NCBI GenBank assembly: GCA_030323885.1
Contig: CM059199.1
Coordinates: forward strand, 76,852,781-76,916,780
Direction: 5' to 3'
Length of the DNA stretch: 64,000 bases
Origin: Branchipolynoe longqiensis
Taxonomy: Eukaryota; Annelida; Polychaeta; Phyllodocida; Polynoidae
The number at the start of each line of letters is the position of its first letter. The stretch's first letter is position 1. The translations under genes and the position numbers were made by a program. Positions 41,042 through 52,983 of this stretch are shown one piece after another. The notes under the pieces are model-generated. The model saw nothing but the letters and a program-made list of their open reading frames with translations. It made no database searches and was not told the DNA's origin.

Positions 41042-41475
41042 CCTGCGCGAACAATTTTACGGCCCTGCGCCAACAATTTTACACTGCAAGCAGCATGTAT
41101 GACCTTTTTACTAAAGTAAGACAAGAAAATATTTGAGCCTTTATGAGGGCAGCTGGTTTGTACCACCCCATATAGCTTATTAAACAAATTTCATCAGTGA
41201 ATAATACTTTTATCTAGAATTTCTCGCCGTGATTGTGGCCTATGCTGCTGACATGACGTAAAGCAACCACCAATCAATCAATCAATCTAGAATTTTATTT
41301 AGCTTGACCAGAAACTATGTTATTTTGAGTTTTAAAAATTCACGAGTGTCACAAAATTGATTGTATGCTTTTACATGTAAAAGCGATGGTTTGAATTAAA
41401 ACAAACAGTTCTTGCTGTGAATATGGCCTGTGCTGTCGACGCGGCGTAAAGCAACCATCGATCAATCAATCTCAG
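41042..41475 (+). mobile_element. Two consecutive LINE family J 3' ends
   Basis: 41042-41285 carries the ORF end (YDLFTKVRQENI, then FMRAAGLYHPI after a stop) and the tail 'aagcaaccaccaatcaatca'. 41286-41475 is another 3' UTR ('cttttacatgtaaaagcgat', 'gcaaccatcgatcaatcaat'). Compared with 43383-43736, the first lacks the middle of the UTR. Confidence 0.75.
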
Positions 41476-41942
41476 TCAGGCCACATCATGAGTTCCATGT
41501 CGCTACTTCACGGTTGTCACTCATCTCAGACAATACTTTGGTATGTGTGTCAACTAGCTAAGAACACAATGGTAGACTAAAAGCAGTACTAGACAGAGCT
41601 AGATCGGTTAATCTAAAACTAAGCGCTTCTAAGTCATTAATTTGCAAAACATCGGTAAAATACGTAGGCCACAAGCTCACTCAGCAGGGCGTAACATCGG
41701 ATCCAGACAGAATCCAAGGAATAGTCGATATGCCAGAGCCAGAAGATAAACAAGGTGTACAGCGATTTCTAGGCATGGTTGGATATGTACACAAATTCAT
41801 ACCGAACATGTCCGAAATTGCAAAACCACTACATACGCTTTTAAACAAAGATGTGGTGTGGAACTGGCAGAACGAGCAACAGGCTGCATACTACATGCTT
41901 AAAACTAAACTAAAAACCACTCCTGTACTGCCATACTATTGT

Positions 41943-42499
41943 AAAAATATACGGATTTTCGGTCAAGAATTAGATATTGGCAGAGAGCATTATTATTCTT
42001 GTGCGACGGAGTGGGGACGATGTTATATAAACTAAAAGTAATCATATCCCACTCCCATTATGACATTGTAAAATTTTCCGATATGAGGACGTCAGGATAT
42101 ATGAACTCTACTCCTGGCTCTTGAGTGAGACACACCTACTCTTGAGCAGGAACCCCAGACACTTTGTCTGATGCTATCAAAATTCGTCTATTCCAATTGA
42201 GTGTGTACACAGCCATAGGACTCCTGTCTCATGTGCTGTAGGCACTGCTCTCTATACAGGCTAAAGTGGTAATGAGATTTTGTGTGGCTAGAAGGTAAGG
42301 TGTGTGGATGCTAGGTCACTGGTAGGTGGACAGGAGTTGTGTTATTAAATCACAACTTCTCCACTGTTTATCTGTGTGACTTGTCTTCATTCTTCCTTAG
42401 CATTGGTTAATGAGTTGATAGATAAGTGGTATGAAGGGGAGAGTTTTTGTAGTATTATCTGGTGTCCCAAACGTGGCCAGGCATTCAGTAATATTATAC
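41943..42499 (+). mobile_element. Insert in gypsy-3, possibly an LTR with primer-binding site
   Basis: Non-coding sequence between gypsy pieces. Near its end 'tggtgtcccaaacgtggcc' resembles a primer-binding site directly after an LTR, and an AT-rich stretch with 'ttattaaatcacaacttctcc' precedes it. The matching second LTR was not found, so this is tentative. Confidence 0.35.
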
Positions 42500-43372
42500 T
42501 ATGATGTCGATAAACCTATTGTGATTTAAGTAGACGCATGTCAATCTGGACGGTGCAGTCATAATGCAAGATGGTAGACCCATCCCACTCACATCTTGCA
42601 CTTTAGATCAAGCGCTGAGTGGCTACGCTAGCACCGAGAAAGAAATGGCAATATATTTTGGCTGTCAATGATTCCATGACTACATTTTCGGCAGAGAAGT
42701 CCAAATTCTGACAGACCACAAACCTATTGTGGTTATCATGCAAAAACCCATTCACAAATTGTCATATAGAATGCAACGTATGCGGATGCTACTACAGAAC
42801 TACAATATCAAGTTAAATCACGTTAATGGGTATCTGAAGTTTTTTGCAGACACGTCGAGAGCACACAGTACAAAACTCGGTCAGACTGACCTGGTCGATG
42901 ACACACTGAGCGTTGCTGCAATCGATGCACAGCCATCAAACCTGCTAACTAAAATTATCAAAGAGTATGAAACTGACAATATGATGCACCAGTTAATAAA
43001 CAAGGTTGAAAATGGGTGGGACACAGCACAGACACAAACACCTTCTTTAAGACAATAGGTATGATGGGCGACGAGGAAGGAACGAGGAGGCAGGGGTGGA
43101 AGAAAAAGCACTTTATTCATGAAGTGCGAGACAATCAGAGTCAAACAGGATAATGACAGGAACAATGATAATACAGGGTAATGGTAATCAACAGGATAAT
43201 GACAGGAACAACAGGATAATACAGGATGATGTGAGTAATAAGTAAGGAGGCTAAGAGGCTAGAACAAAAGTCGGTGAGGTTGATGGAGGCCCGAGCAGCC
43301 CTCCACCAAAAGGGAGGGGAAGGCTCGAGGGGCGCCCCCCCCCCCCCTCGCGACGGTTATCCCCTTACTTAA

Positions 43373-44079
43373 AGCTGCATAGGCGTTGGTTCTACACTGC
43401 AGACAGTATGCGTGACCTTTTTACTAAGGTAAAACAGGAAAACATTTTAGCCTTTTTGAGGGCAGCTGGACTGTACCACCTTATATAGTTTACTAAATGG
43501 ATTCTATTAATTATTAATGAAACTTTTCTTTTTCTATGGGAATTTGTTTCCCTTGACCACAGATATATGATTGTGAGCTTTCTAATTTAATTAGTGTCTA
43601 TTGGCACATAATTGATTGTCTGCTTTTACATGTAAAAGCGATGGTTTGAACAAAAAACAAACATTTCTCGCCGTGAATATGGCCTATGCTGCCAACACGG
43701 CGTAAAGCAACCACCAATCAATCAATCAATCAATCATAAAGCTGCATAGTCCGATGAAAACATCAATTTTTTTAAACCAAAGCAACTATCTAGACTTGAT
43801 TCTACATATCCACCTTAGATAGTGGTGTCACTTATTATTGTGTCTTCCACATATAAGGAAATACCGAGTCAATTTAATAGAACCCGTTACTGCAGAAGCC
43901 TATGGGGTCAGAGTTTTGGCGTGCTTGCCAAAATTAATTTTGCATGCTCGCACTTCAAATATCTAAAAAGTTAACCAGTTAAAATAAAAGTTACTTCAAA
44001 CTAAACTAAGGTAGATTATAACAATCAACCTAATATGTTTATCTCAGTAAATAACAGAAAACCATCGGACTGTGCAACT
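43373..44079. mobile_element. MITE, TTAA target, second copy of the AGCTGCATAG family
   Basis: The ends AGCTGCATAG and CATCGGACTGTGCAACT are TIRs flanked by TTAA (43369-43372 and 44080-44083). It is interrupted 10 bp from its left end by a LINE 3' fragment. The interior matches the non-nested parts of 10569-11551 ('cctatggggtcagagttttg', 'aaggtagattataac'). Confidence 0.85.
43383..43736 (+). mobile_element. LINE family J 3' end inside the MITE
   Basis: Flanked by the perfect 13-bp duplication TAAAGCTGCATAG (43370-43382, 43737-43749). It contains the ORF end (RDLFTKVKQENILAFLRAAG, LYHLI, stop), the complete 3' UTR and the (AATC)n tail, and so gives the full 3' end of the family. Confidence 0.9.
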
Positions 44080-44091
44080 TTAATCTCCGCG

Positions 44092-44160
44092 CTGCCCGCC
44101 TCATAACCCTGCCCGCCTCATAACCCTGCCCGCCTCATAACCCTGCCCGCCTGCTGCCTC
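44092..44160 (+). repeat. Short tandem repeat, 19-bp unit
   Basis: 'ctgcccgcctcataaccctg'-type units, about 3.5 copies, followed by GC-rich unique sequence inside the gypsy-3 relic. Confidence 0.8.
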
Positions 44161-44425
44161 CAGCCACTCTCCGAGCCCTGCCACGCGCTCTCCTCTCCGG
44201 CCATTTTCTCCCATTACGACCAAAGACGACTTGACAGTAGAAAACAATTTGGTCATGAAAGATAACCGCATCACAGTTCCAGCAAAACTAAGAGACAGGA
44301 TAATAGAAGCACTTCACGGAACACATTTGGGCATAACTAAATCAAAGCAACTAGCAAGAAATTGCTTGTTCTAGCCAAACATAAACAAACAAATTGAAGA
44401 CAAAGCAGATGCGACACATTGTAAA

Positions 44426-45635
44426 ATATTCTGACGTTTTGGGTCGGTATTACAAATAAAAGTAATTTCCTTTGAAACAAGAATATCCTTTTTTGTGACA
44501 CTTATATCAAAACCATATTAATATCTAAGTTATTCAATCATTGTTATGACCATTCTAATAATCAAATAATTATATAAAACCATTCTAATAATATTTAAGT
44601 CATTTCAATCATTGTTATAAGCCATGTTAATAATATTGAACCTATTGTTATGGGTGCACTGATGTAAGTCATGTGTGAGTGTAATTAATGTCAAATTGTC
44701 CACAAGTGTATTCATCAAATAACACCACTGGAGATAATAACTCTGGAATAAGAATGTATAGGTATGTTTTAATGTATCGGCTTACCTGGAATTGTTTATG
44801 ATGTTATGTGCATTCTAAAGTGTAAGTATTTACTAGAGTCTCGGAGTGTGAATGCTGATAGTGTTTTGATAAGCTGTCTGAAGAGCAGGTAGCAGCCCTA
44901 CACCAGCACAGGTGTGAGATAACATTGCATCTGTCCAAGCATACTGTGTGAGATAACAATGCATGTTGGGTAGGCCAGCAGGTGGGGTGGGTCACCACAC
45001 CCCTCCCACCTCCCACACTCTAGATTGACCAATGAGATTGTTTGTCTACAAAGCTGATTGAGAAAATACACAATAAGATACTGGTAGCGTGGATATGCAT
45101 ATGCAAGCTATCAGACTGAGAAGGAATGGACACCGGGAGGTTGGCGTCCTCGTGGCAACAGCACTTAAGGAGGGTGCAATGAGGACGTTTTGACGATTGT
45201 AAGCGAACGCAGGCCTCATGTGACCGGGGTATGACTGGGAGGTTGGCGACCTTTTGGTCATAAGGAGGTTGGCGGCGAACGATGGCTCTCGTGTGACTGG
45301 GGTATAAGTAACCCATTAGAAAAAGTGTTGGGAAGCTGGGTTGATATATCCACATCAGTTTGCAATTTAATATGATAAATGTATTAGATAGATGATGATT
45401 ATAAATGTTCAGCTATTATAGCCCCTAATTTAACAAATCTGTGTGTGCAGTGGTAATAAATAGTCATAAATCATTGTTTGAAACATTTTGAACACTGCTC
45501 TGGTTTACAAAAGTATTAGTTCAGTAATCTGCCACTATGCGCCGCCAGCGACCTTTGCGCGGGACCCATGTGGATGCACACAGACGGCACCTAGCGGCTA
45601 AGATGGGTAATGGAACCTGTCTAGTGCCACTGCAG
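44426..45635. other. No feature recognised
   Basis: AT-rich at first; at 45120-45310 a short internal duplication ('gggaggttggcg(t/a)cct', 'catgtgaccggggtat' / 'cgtgtgactggggtat'). No ORF with a known motif. Confidence 0.4.
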
Positions 45636-45721
45636 CATTTGTTGGTTTGTTGGGGTTTTATGTCCTCCCCCACTGGAAGATCAGGCCACCGGAACCATGA
45701 CCCGATATCCCAGCCAGTCAC
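45636..45721 (-). mobile_element. SINE family Z core fragment
   Basis: The minus strand 'gggatatcgggtcatggttc' and 'ggtggcctgatcttccagtg' match the family core, followed by a shortened tail 'gacataaaaccccaacaaac'. Confidence 0.65.
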
Positions 45722-45726
45722 ATTGT

Positions 45727-46218
45727 GCTGGTGTTGCAGTTTCCGTGGCACACCAGTTTGCAAGGGACACATCGCTTCTGCGCATGCGTCAAAATCGAAC
45801 AGCATCGTCACTAACCTTATAAATTTACTATAATGTTTTTGGTCAAGATGTTTTCTATATGTGTACCAAGCGATTTGTTTCTAGGTGGTGTGGTTTTAGA
45901 GATATTTCACTTTTGCTGTATTTTCTGTATGCAGATTGCTCACGACCATTGACAATGCTTTGAGTTTGATGGTACGCGCAGTGCAAAACATTAGTTTTAT
46001 TCAAAATTAATAAAAATCAAGAAACCTAACCTTATAAATGTAATATAATCTTTTTGGTAAAGATGTTTTCTATATGTGTACCAAGCGGTTTGTTTCTAGG
46101 TGGTGTAATTTGAGAGATATTTGACTTTTTCTGTATGAAGATCACTCACGGCCATTCACAATGCATTTGAATGGAAGTGTCCCTCGCAAACTGGTGTGCC
46201 ATCGAAACTGGTGTGCCA
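45727..46218. mobile_element. TIR/foldback element, left part (right end at 50782-50802)
   Basis: The left end 'ctggtgttgcagtttccgtg' plus 'gcacaccagtttgcaaggg' is matched in inverse by 'ccctcgcaaactggtgtgcc' (46184-46203) and, beyond gypsy-2, by 'ccatggaaactgtaacaccgg'. The interior holds a ~170-bp direct repeat (~45812-45985 and 46028-46180; 'gttttctatatgtgtaccaa', 'gtttgtttctaggtggtgt'). Gypsy-2 is inserted in the right TIR. Confidence 0.75.
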
Positions 46219-46343
46219 TGTAATGAAGTGTGAACACCTTGAGCTGCGTTATGGAACTGTTTATTTATCTTACGTCATCCTAGCACCCCCCATACATGAC
46301 GTCATCGTTACGTCATGGTTACCGCTGACACAGATACATAACA
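46219..46343 (-). repeat. gypsy-2 3' LTR
   Basis: TGTAATGAAG...ATAACA, 125 bp, identical to 50657-50781. It contains three TTACGTCA/TGACGTCA-like motifs, possible CREB/ATF-type sites. Confidence 0.95.
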
Positions 46344-46702
46344 TCTCCTTTCCATGGAAACGCTTATTCCTATGATGTATTACCTTATACCGATATTGAT
46401 AAACGTAACAGAACAAGATTGTCTTAAATCTATTACACACTTAACCTAGCCTCAGATATGAGTCCATTAATTGTTTGTGTGGCATTATGGTAACACTACG
46501 ACACCACTTGATAACAACCACACAATGCACACCCCATCAACGACATGTATTATTGGAGCTGTGCGAAGAATATGATATTAATACTAGATATACCGTATTC
46601 TGTGAACATTTACTAGATGTGATCCATAGTCATTCTTGCTCTTTTATGGCAATAACATTTCTCCCAACAGGATAATTAGTCTTGAGTTAACTTAAGGTCT
46701 AC

Positions 46703-49700
46703 TTATGCAAGAACACCCAATCTATCTGGTCGGCGAATATATCGACCGTAACGAGTTTGATATGGCTGCTTTATGCCATTCATATCTTTCTGGGTGTCGG
46801 AAATGTTGTCTGCATTTACTTCTAATCGAGCATTTTTATTCTTGCTCATATTATTTTTATTGGGAGGGGAACATTTAAATATGAACTTTCGGTTACGGCG
46901 CACCACCGTATTGTCCGCGTTCATGATTCTGTAGTCTCTTGGTCCAGGCGTATTACTTTGTATGATTTTACCATCCCTCCACTCATTCTTGTGATCTTTA
47001 TATTTTATTATATCACCTGCCTGAAGCGTCCTTAATGTTTTTCCAGCTCGTTTATCAAAATACCTCTTTTGATTGAATTGAACCTGTTTCAACAATGCCA
47101 ATTTAGATGGTTGCAGTCGGGGTCTCAGACGGACCTCTAACATAGGCATTCTGGTTCTTAATGTGCGAGACATTAGCAATTGTGATGGAGATGCCCCCAT
47201 ACCTTGCAATGGTGTGTTCCTGTAATTCAATAGGCCTAAATACATATCACGATCACCTTTTGCTGACTTCTTTAATATACCTTTGACCGTTTGTACACAC
47301 CGTTCAGCTTGGCCGTTGCTTTGTGAATGCATTGGGTTAGTATAAACAGGTTCAAAGCCATATTTGTTAGAGAAACTAGTATATTCTACACTTTTGAATT
47401 GAGGCCCATTATCGGACACGACATATCTTGGTATACCGTATCTAGCAAATGTCTGCTTAAGGGCAACGATAACAGCTTTGCTTGTAGTCTCATGCATATG
47501 TATAACCTCCGGGAATTTTGTATAATAATCAACAATGATCAAATAATTTAAACCGTTTGAATGACATAGGTCAACCCCTATTTTATGAAATGGGATGTCT
47601 ACTATCGGGTGATTTATCAGAGGTTCCTTATGGGGCGCATTTCGGAACTCTTGACAAATCTGACATCTGGCAACTTTGTCTTCTATTTGGGCGTTCATTC
47701 CGGGCCAGAATACAGTGTCCCTCGCTAATTGTTTACACTTGATGATCCCTAAATGCGATTCATGTATCTTATCTAAAACATCTGGTTGCAATATTCTAGG
47801 AATAACAATTTGCAAACCCTTAAATACTAAACCCTCAGAGTATGTTATGTCTCTACTGTAAGTGTAGAACGGTCTAATATTTGGCGATACCTTTTTGCTA
47901 TTATCTGGCCAACCGTTGACAGTCAAATTTATTATTTCTTGCAATGTTTTGTCCATTTTGGTTGCTGATACAACCCGTTGCACTATATCCTTATCAACAT
48001 CCACGGACGCCACCGAAACGTCTTTATCGAAGAGGTCATTTGGCTCTATGCTAGATGTGTGCGCCCTGGACAATGTATCTGCAAAAAAAAGCGTTGACCC
48101 CTTAGTGTAAACTACTTTTAAATTATAATTTTGCAATCTCATCCTCATGCGCTGCATACGTGCCGATAGTTCATGGATGGGCTTCAACATAATAGATTCT
48201 AATGGTTTGTGATCAGTTTGAACAATTATACTATTGCCAAAAATATATTCATGAAACTTTTTACATCCAAAACATATGGCAAGAAGTTCCTTCTCTATAA
48301 CGGCATAACTGACTTGACAATCATCTAAAGCCTTAGAAGCCATTGCAACTGGTTGGTCATTTTGGAACAGAGTCGCCCCTAACCCATATTTGGATGCATC
48401 TACTTGCAATGTTATTTGTTCCTTACAATTAAAATATTTTAGGACAGGTGCATCCCTTAACAATTGCTTCAGTTTATTAAACGCTGCTCTCTGCGGATCA
48501 TCCCAGTGCCAAGCTACATTTTTTTCTATGACTGTTCGTAAAGGTTTAGTTATCTGTGCCATGTTATTTATGAATTTGCTGACATAACCGATCATGCCTA
48601 AGAATCTTTGTACAGCAGGTTTGTCAGTTGGATCCGGCATGTCTATTATTGCCTGTACGCGTTCTTCATTAGGCTTTAATCCGTCAGCAGTGATTAAATG
48701 ACCTACATAATTAACACTGGTTTGGCAAATTTTTGACTTTTTAGGGTTTAGTTTAAGATTCATTTCCCTGGCACGGGATAATACCGCTTCCAGGCGTTCA
48801 TTGTGTTCCTGTACGGTTCTGCCATGAACCAAGATATCGTCTGAAATTACATGAACCCCTTTCATATCTCGTAACATGTCATTCATTTCTTTGATGAAAA
48901 TGTCACCCGCCGTCTTGATACCAAACGGCAACCTTGTGTAACGGAATCTGCCCCACGGGGTATTAAAGGTACATAGTTTTGAACTATTGTGATCCAGCTC
49001 TACCTGCCAGTAACCACTATTGGCATCTAATACGGAAAAGAATTTGGATCCGTGTATTTGAGACACGACCTCCTCAACGGTACGTACCGGATATGGGCCA
49101 TGTAGTATAGCCCTGTTTAATTTTGTTGGGTCTAAACAGATCCTAATCTTGCCTGGCTTCCTTACAATGGTTATAGAGCTGACCCATGGTGTAGGGTCAT
49201 CCTCCTTTACAATTACACCTAAGTTCAACATACGGTCTAGTTCTTGCCTAACATCATCTGTAATAGACACAGGTATCCTACGTGGAGGGTCAATGACAGG
49301 AGGTGCAGATGCATCAACATGTATCATAGCATTTACTTTTATCAGGCCTAGACCAACAAATACATCCGAATATTTATTTACCATTTCATGTGCGTCAGAT
49401 CCATTCAATTTGTCTTGAACAACATCAACACGAGCGATCAGTCCTAAATCAACACATGCTACTTTTCCCAGGATGGCGCTCCCCGCATCTGTTACTTGAA
49501 ATTTTAGTTGTTTTCCGCTGATGTCTAGCTGTATTTCCCCTGATGGTATTATGCGATCACCATTGTATGTTACGAGGTGACATTTGGACGGGTTCAACAC
49601 TACGTTCTCCAGCTTGCGGTATACATCCAACGGTAGAATGTTAGCCTCAGAACCCGTATCCATTTTGAAAGACACCTCAACGTTGCCAATGTTCAATGTT

Positions 49701-50624
49701 GTGAACCACAATCCAGGTCCACTATTTGCGTTGCTGTACACCGCTCCGACGAACAAATCATATGTTTGACCCACATCCTCCGGCACGTCGTCAAGGTTAC
49801 TAGGGTCAACATGTACTTCGTTAACTGGCACAGCATTTGTCATCCGTGCCCGGCAAACTCTGCGAAAATGCCCCAGCTTGTGGCAACTGTCACATTCCTT
49901 GCCACGAGCCGGACAATTCCCTTTTTGATGATTATAACCGCATTTATCACATTGCCCGGGTTGTTGTCTTGCCTGTCGAAACCTCATTGACGTAGGCGGT
50001 GTCCACGGTTGTGACGGTCGCGTCATGAAACCATGGCGACGCCCGTTCGCAGAAGAAATGCTGGCCACGCCCTCCTCTGCAGTAACATCGGTATTCACTA
50101 ATTGCGCCGCTTTGTGCTCGCTTAATCTGCACATCTGAACACATTGATCCAACGACAAATTCGGTGTTTGTAGCAGTCGATTCCGTAACATATTATCTTT
50201 GACACCACATACCAGTCTATCACACAACAACGAATCCTCTAAATTGTCATAGCAACAATGTGTGACACGCGATTTAACTTCTCGTATGTAAGCGTCAATG
50301 TTTTCACTCGTTTGGTTATACGAGTTGAATTGATATCGAATCACCGTAATGTTAGATTTACCTTCACAGTATTCATTAAATGCATCGATGAGTGGGGCCG
50401 ATTTTATCCTTGTTTGTTGCATCAATCTTCAAGGTCTTGTGGATCTTCTGCGCGTCTCGGCCCGCCACATGAAGGAATACACAGCACTGTACTTTTTCCG
50501 ACTTGGAAGAAGCACCCGATGCTGTCGCATATATCTCATATGCCTGCAACCACGACCTCCATTCCATAGCCATGTTATCGTCCACATTTAAATGAGACGG
50601 GGTTTTTAATCCCGTTAACGCCAT
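46703..50624 (-). pseudogene. gypsy-2 gag-pol polyprotein with one frameshift in gag
   Basis: The likely start is the ATG at 50624 (MALTGLKTPSHLN), parallel to gypsy-1. The frame changes at about 50400-50405, at a run of four G (four C on the coding strand), one base out of register with gypsy-1. From ~50425 to 46703 the frame is open. It contains zinc knuckles (CDKCGYNHQKGNC, CDSCHKLGHFRRVC), protease [13 protein letters not shown] with [12 protein letters not shown] and ISDDILVHG, RNase H with VDASKYGLGATLF and TDHKPL, an integrase HHCC finger, SDNGPQFKS and a Glu in QSNGQAERC. All catalytic residues remain. The break could be a real mutation or a base-call error. Gypsy-1 has no such shift, so programmed frameshifting is unlikely. 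Confidence 0.9.
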
Positions 50625-50656
50625 GTCGTTAAGTTCGTTCAATACATCTGACACCA

Positions 50657-50781
50657 TGTAATGAAGTGTGAACACCTTGAGCTGCGTTATGGAACTGTTT
50701 ATTTATCTTACGTCATCCTAGCACCCCCCATACATGACGTCATCGTTACGTCATGGTTACCGCTGACACAGATACATAACA
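50657..50781 (-). repeat. gypsy-2 5' LTR
   Basis: 125 bp next to the primer-binding site; followed by the TGCCA duplication and the remaining 20 bp of the host TIR element. Confidence 0.95.
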
Positions 50782-50802
50782 TGCCATGGAAACTGTAACA
50801 CC
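50782..50802. mobile_element. Right tip of the TIR element split by gypsy-2
   Basis: 'tgccatggaaactgtaacac' is complementary to the left tip at 45727-45746. Confidence 0.7.
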
Positions 50803-51090
50803 GGTACTAAGGAAACCAGTCCTTGTCCTATCCTAGTTTAGTTGTAATGCCGCGCGCCAGGTTAGCTAGTATCACTTTTGAAGCTGAGTAGTTTCACTTT
50901 GTCAACATTTGAACACGAAGGCAATGAGCGCTCTTACTGATTCGGCCGTCTTGTCTTGTAATCAAGACTACTAGTACAGTAAAGATCTGAGCTTGATTCT
51001 GCAGTTAGTGGTAAAGTATGCAGAGAGTTTGAATCCAAGTTGAGTTTGACTTTTCTTGTGTGATTTAAATTAGTTACCGTACCCTACTAT

Positions 51091-51436
51091 AGCCGTGTTT
51101 ACACGGGAAATTGTGAAGCGATTTAGGCAAATCGATTTATATGAAGCGATGTAGTGGCGCGTTTACACGGACTGAGTTTGAAAGTGTGTCGGCGCCGGGA
51201 ACCAGCAGCCTTAGTGAGCCTGTAGCCGGCGAGTACTGCTATTTGTTTAGTCGCCGCCCAGGAACCAGCTGAATCGCTTCATATAAACCACCTCACAAGG
51301 TGGTTTACATAAAGTGAATCATATGAAGCGAATCAGCCCTAATCCGCCCCAGATTCGCGTTTAGACGGTGAATGTGAGGCGAACTAGGCAAGGCGATTTA
51401 TATGAAGCGAATTAACTCTCCCGTGTAAACACGGCT
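51091..51436. mobile_element. TIR element, family AGCCGTGTTTACACGGG, copy 2
   Basis: The ends AGCCGTGTTTACACGGG and CCGTGTAAACACGGCT are inverted repeats; TAT flanks both sides (51088-51090, 51437-51439). It is shorter than, and in opposite orientation to, 8789-9350, and shares 'gtagccggcgagtactgcta' and 'ggaaccagcagccttagtg' with the complement of that copy. Confidence 0.85.
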
Positions 51437-51439
51437 TAT

Positions 51440-52318
51440 TAGTTCTTTATTTAATAATATGTGTTTCTGATCGGGATAGCAGGGAAATTAGGCCATGAAA
51501 ATGTCTTAGCAAATACTTCACATTAGATCAAATATTACGCCGATAGATGTCGAGAGGGTGGCAGGGGGGGAAGCCCACGGACAGGCAGTGACTGTTGCGC
51601 CGATAGACACAGTGCGTTCCTGTGCTTCTAACATAGGCCTACTGACTGGGATGGCTGAATAGACTAGTTCGCGGTGCATTGTGGGATGTCGGGAAGCAAA
51701 ACAACCCCCCGCAAAGCATATGGCACATGCTAATACACTGGGTGCAGCTATGAAATGTGCTAGATTCAGCTAATCTCAGCTCTTGTTTGAAACATAGAAT
51801 ACTAACTAAAAAATACATATAATAAATTAAGATGTTAATCTTTTATCTAGCATTGCATTTGCACCAATCTAATCAGCATGTCGTATGCCATCTGCATTTA
51901 GATCTAGACAAATCTGGTCACCCAGACTAGTGTTAGAGCCCTAGCCATAGTCAGTTTTACTTATTTTAATCATTTTGATTAATATCCTAGCTATGGTTAA
52001 TAACATATATAGACCTAGTACATGAGTATGTGTAATCAAACATTGGTTATATATTTCTCTGAAACAATTTTCTGTTGACACATTTGGCATTTTAATATTT
52101 AGAACAAGAATTAATAATGGTGATGTGGATATCAGCCTAAGAGTGACATTGTTTTATGTGGAGTTGCATGTTTCTTAGCTCAAAATGCTTAACTATGGTT
52201 AGTTTTGTCTTAAGTATATTCATTATATCATTATGTAGAGTGGGTGTTCGAGTCTGTGGCTATGTAGGTAGGCTAAAGTGAAAAACAATACAGACAAAGA
52301 GAAAGTAAAGCAAAAGTA
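51440..52318. other. No feature recognised
   Basis: AT-rich, no terminal repeats or coding motifs. Confidence 0.4.
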
Positions 52319-52530
52319 ATGATTGGTGGTTTCTTTACGCCGTGTCGTCAGCATAGGCCATATTCACGGCGAGAATTGTTTGTTTTTATTCAACCATCGC
52401 CTTTACATATGATGTAAAAGCATACAATCAATTATGTGTCAATAGGCACTTATGAATTTTTAAAAGCTAAATCATATAATTAAATCAAATAGATGAAAGA
52501 ATTAATTAATCAAATTGTTTTAATGAACTA
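52319..52530 (-). other. LINE J 3' UTR and tail
   Basis: The minus strand contains 'gcttttacatcatatgtaaa' and 'ctcgccgtgaatatggccta', ending 'ccaccaatcatta'. The AATC tail is only one to two units long here. Confidence 0.75.
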
Positions 52531-52983
52531 TATGAGGTGGTACAGACCAGCTGCTCTCAAAAATGCTAAAATGTCTTCTTGTTTAACTTTAGTAAAAAGG
52601 TCATGCATGCTGTTTGCAGTGTAAAATTGTTTGCACAGTGCCATAAAATCAACACAGTTTAGTAAAATGTGCTTGACTGTCAGTGGGGACTGACATCCAA
52701 TATATTCAGGGCGAGGGTCCCCCTTGAGCAGGAAATCATGTGTTAGCCATGAGTGGCCAATACAGCAGCGGCTAAGGACCACTTGGTCCCGCCGACCCCC
52801 CACATGAGAATGTGGTGGTTTTCCCACAGATGGTTCAATTTCTTTAAATTTACTAATGTTTTCATCCCACTCATGTTGCCATTTGGATTTGATGTGGGTG
52901 GCTATTAGTGGTTTCAGATCAGAGTGCGGTATCAGACATGGCTCAACATCATAGTTCAGAGCCTCCTTCGCAGCCCGATCAGC

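Larger units (their letters stand above)
41545..44425 (+). pseudogene. Broken Ty3/gypsy pol relic (gypsy-3)
   Basis: Three pieces in order. ~41590-41942: RT thumb/connection ([41 protein letters not shown]). ~42500-43058: RNase H with internal stops (VDACQSG, FGREVQILTDHKP, RMQRMRMLLQNYN). ~44225-44425: integrase zinc-finger start (HGTHLGITKSKQLARN, then a stop, and CK). The pieces are separated by an LTR-like insert (~41943-42499) and by ~1.15 kb containing the MITE at 43373-44079. The sequence is clearly related to gypsy-1 and gypsy-2 but much older. Confidence 0.85.
46219..50781 (-). mobile_element. Ty3/gypsy element (gypsy-2) with identical LTRs
   Basis: The 125-bp LTRs at 46219-46343 and 50657-50781 are identical as read. 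TGCCA is duplicated at 46214-46218 and 50782-50786. The primer-binding site TGGTGTCAG (minus; 50648-50656) adjoins the right LTR, and a polypurine tract (minus TGGAAAGGAGA; 46344-46354) the left. It encodes one gag-pol with a single frame break near the gag start. It is a relative of gypsy-1. The identical LTRs indicate very recent insertion. Confidence 0.95.

Noticed and set aside
46219..50781. Programmed gag frameshift in gypsy-2
   Set aside because: The shift lies inside the capsid region, has no slippery heptamer that I recognise, and gypsy-1 is continuous there.
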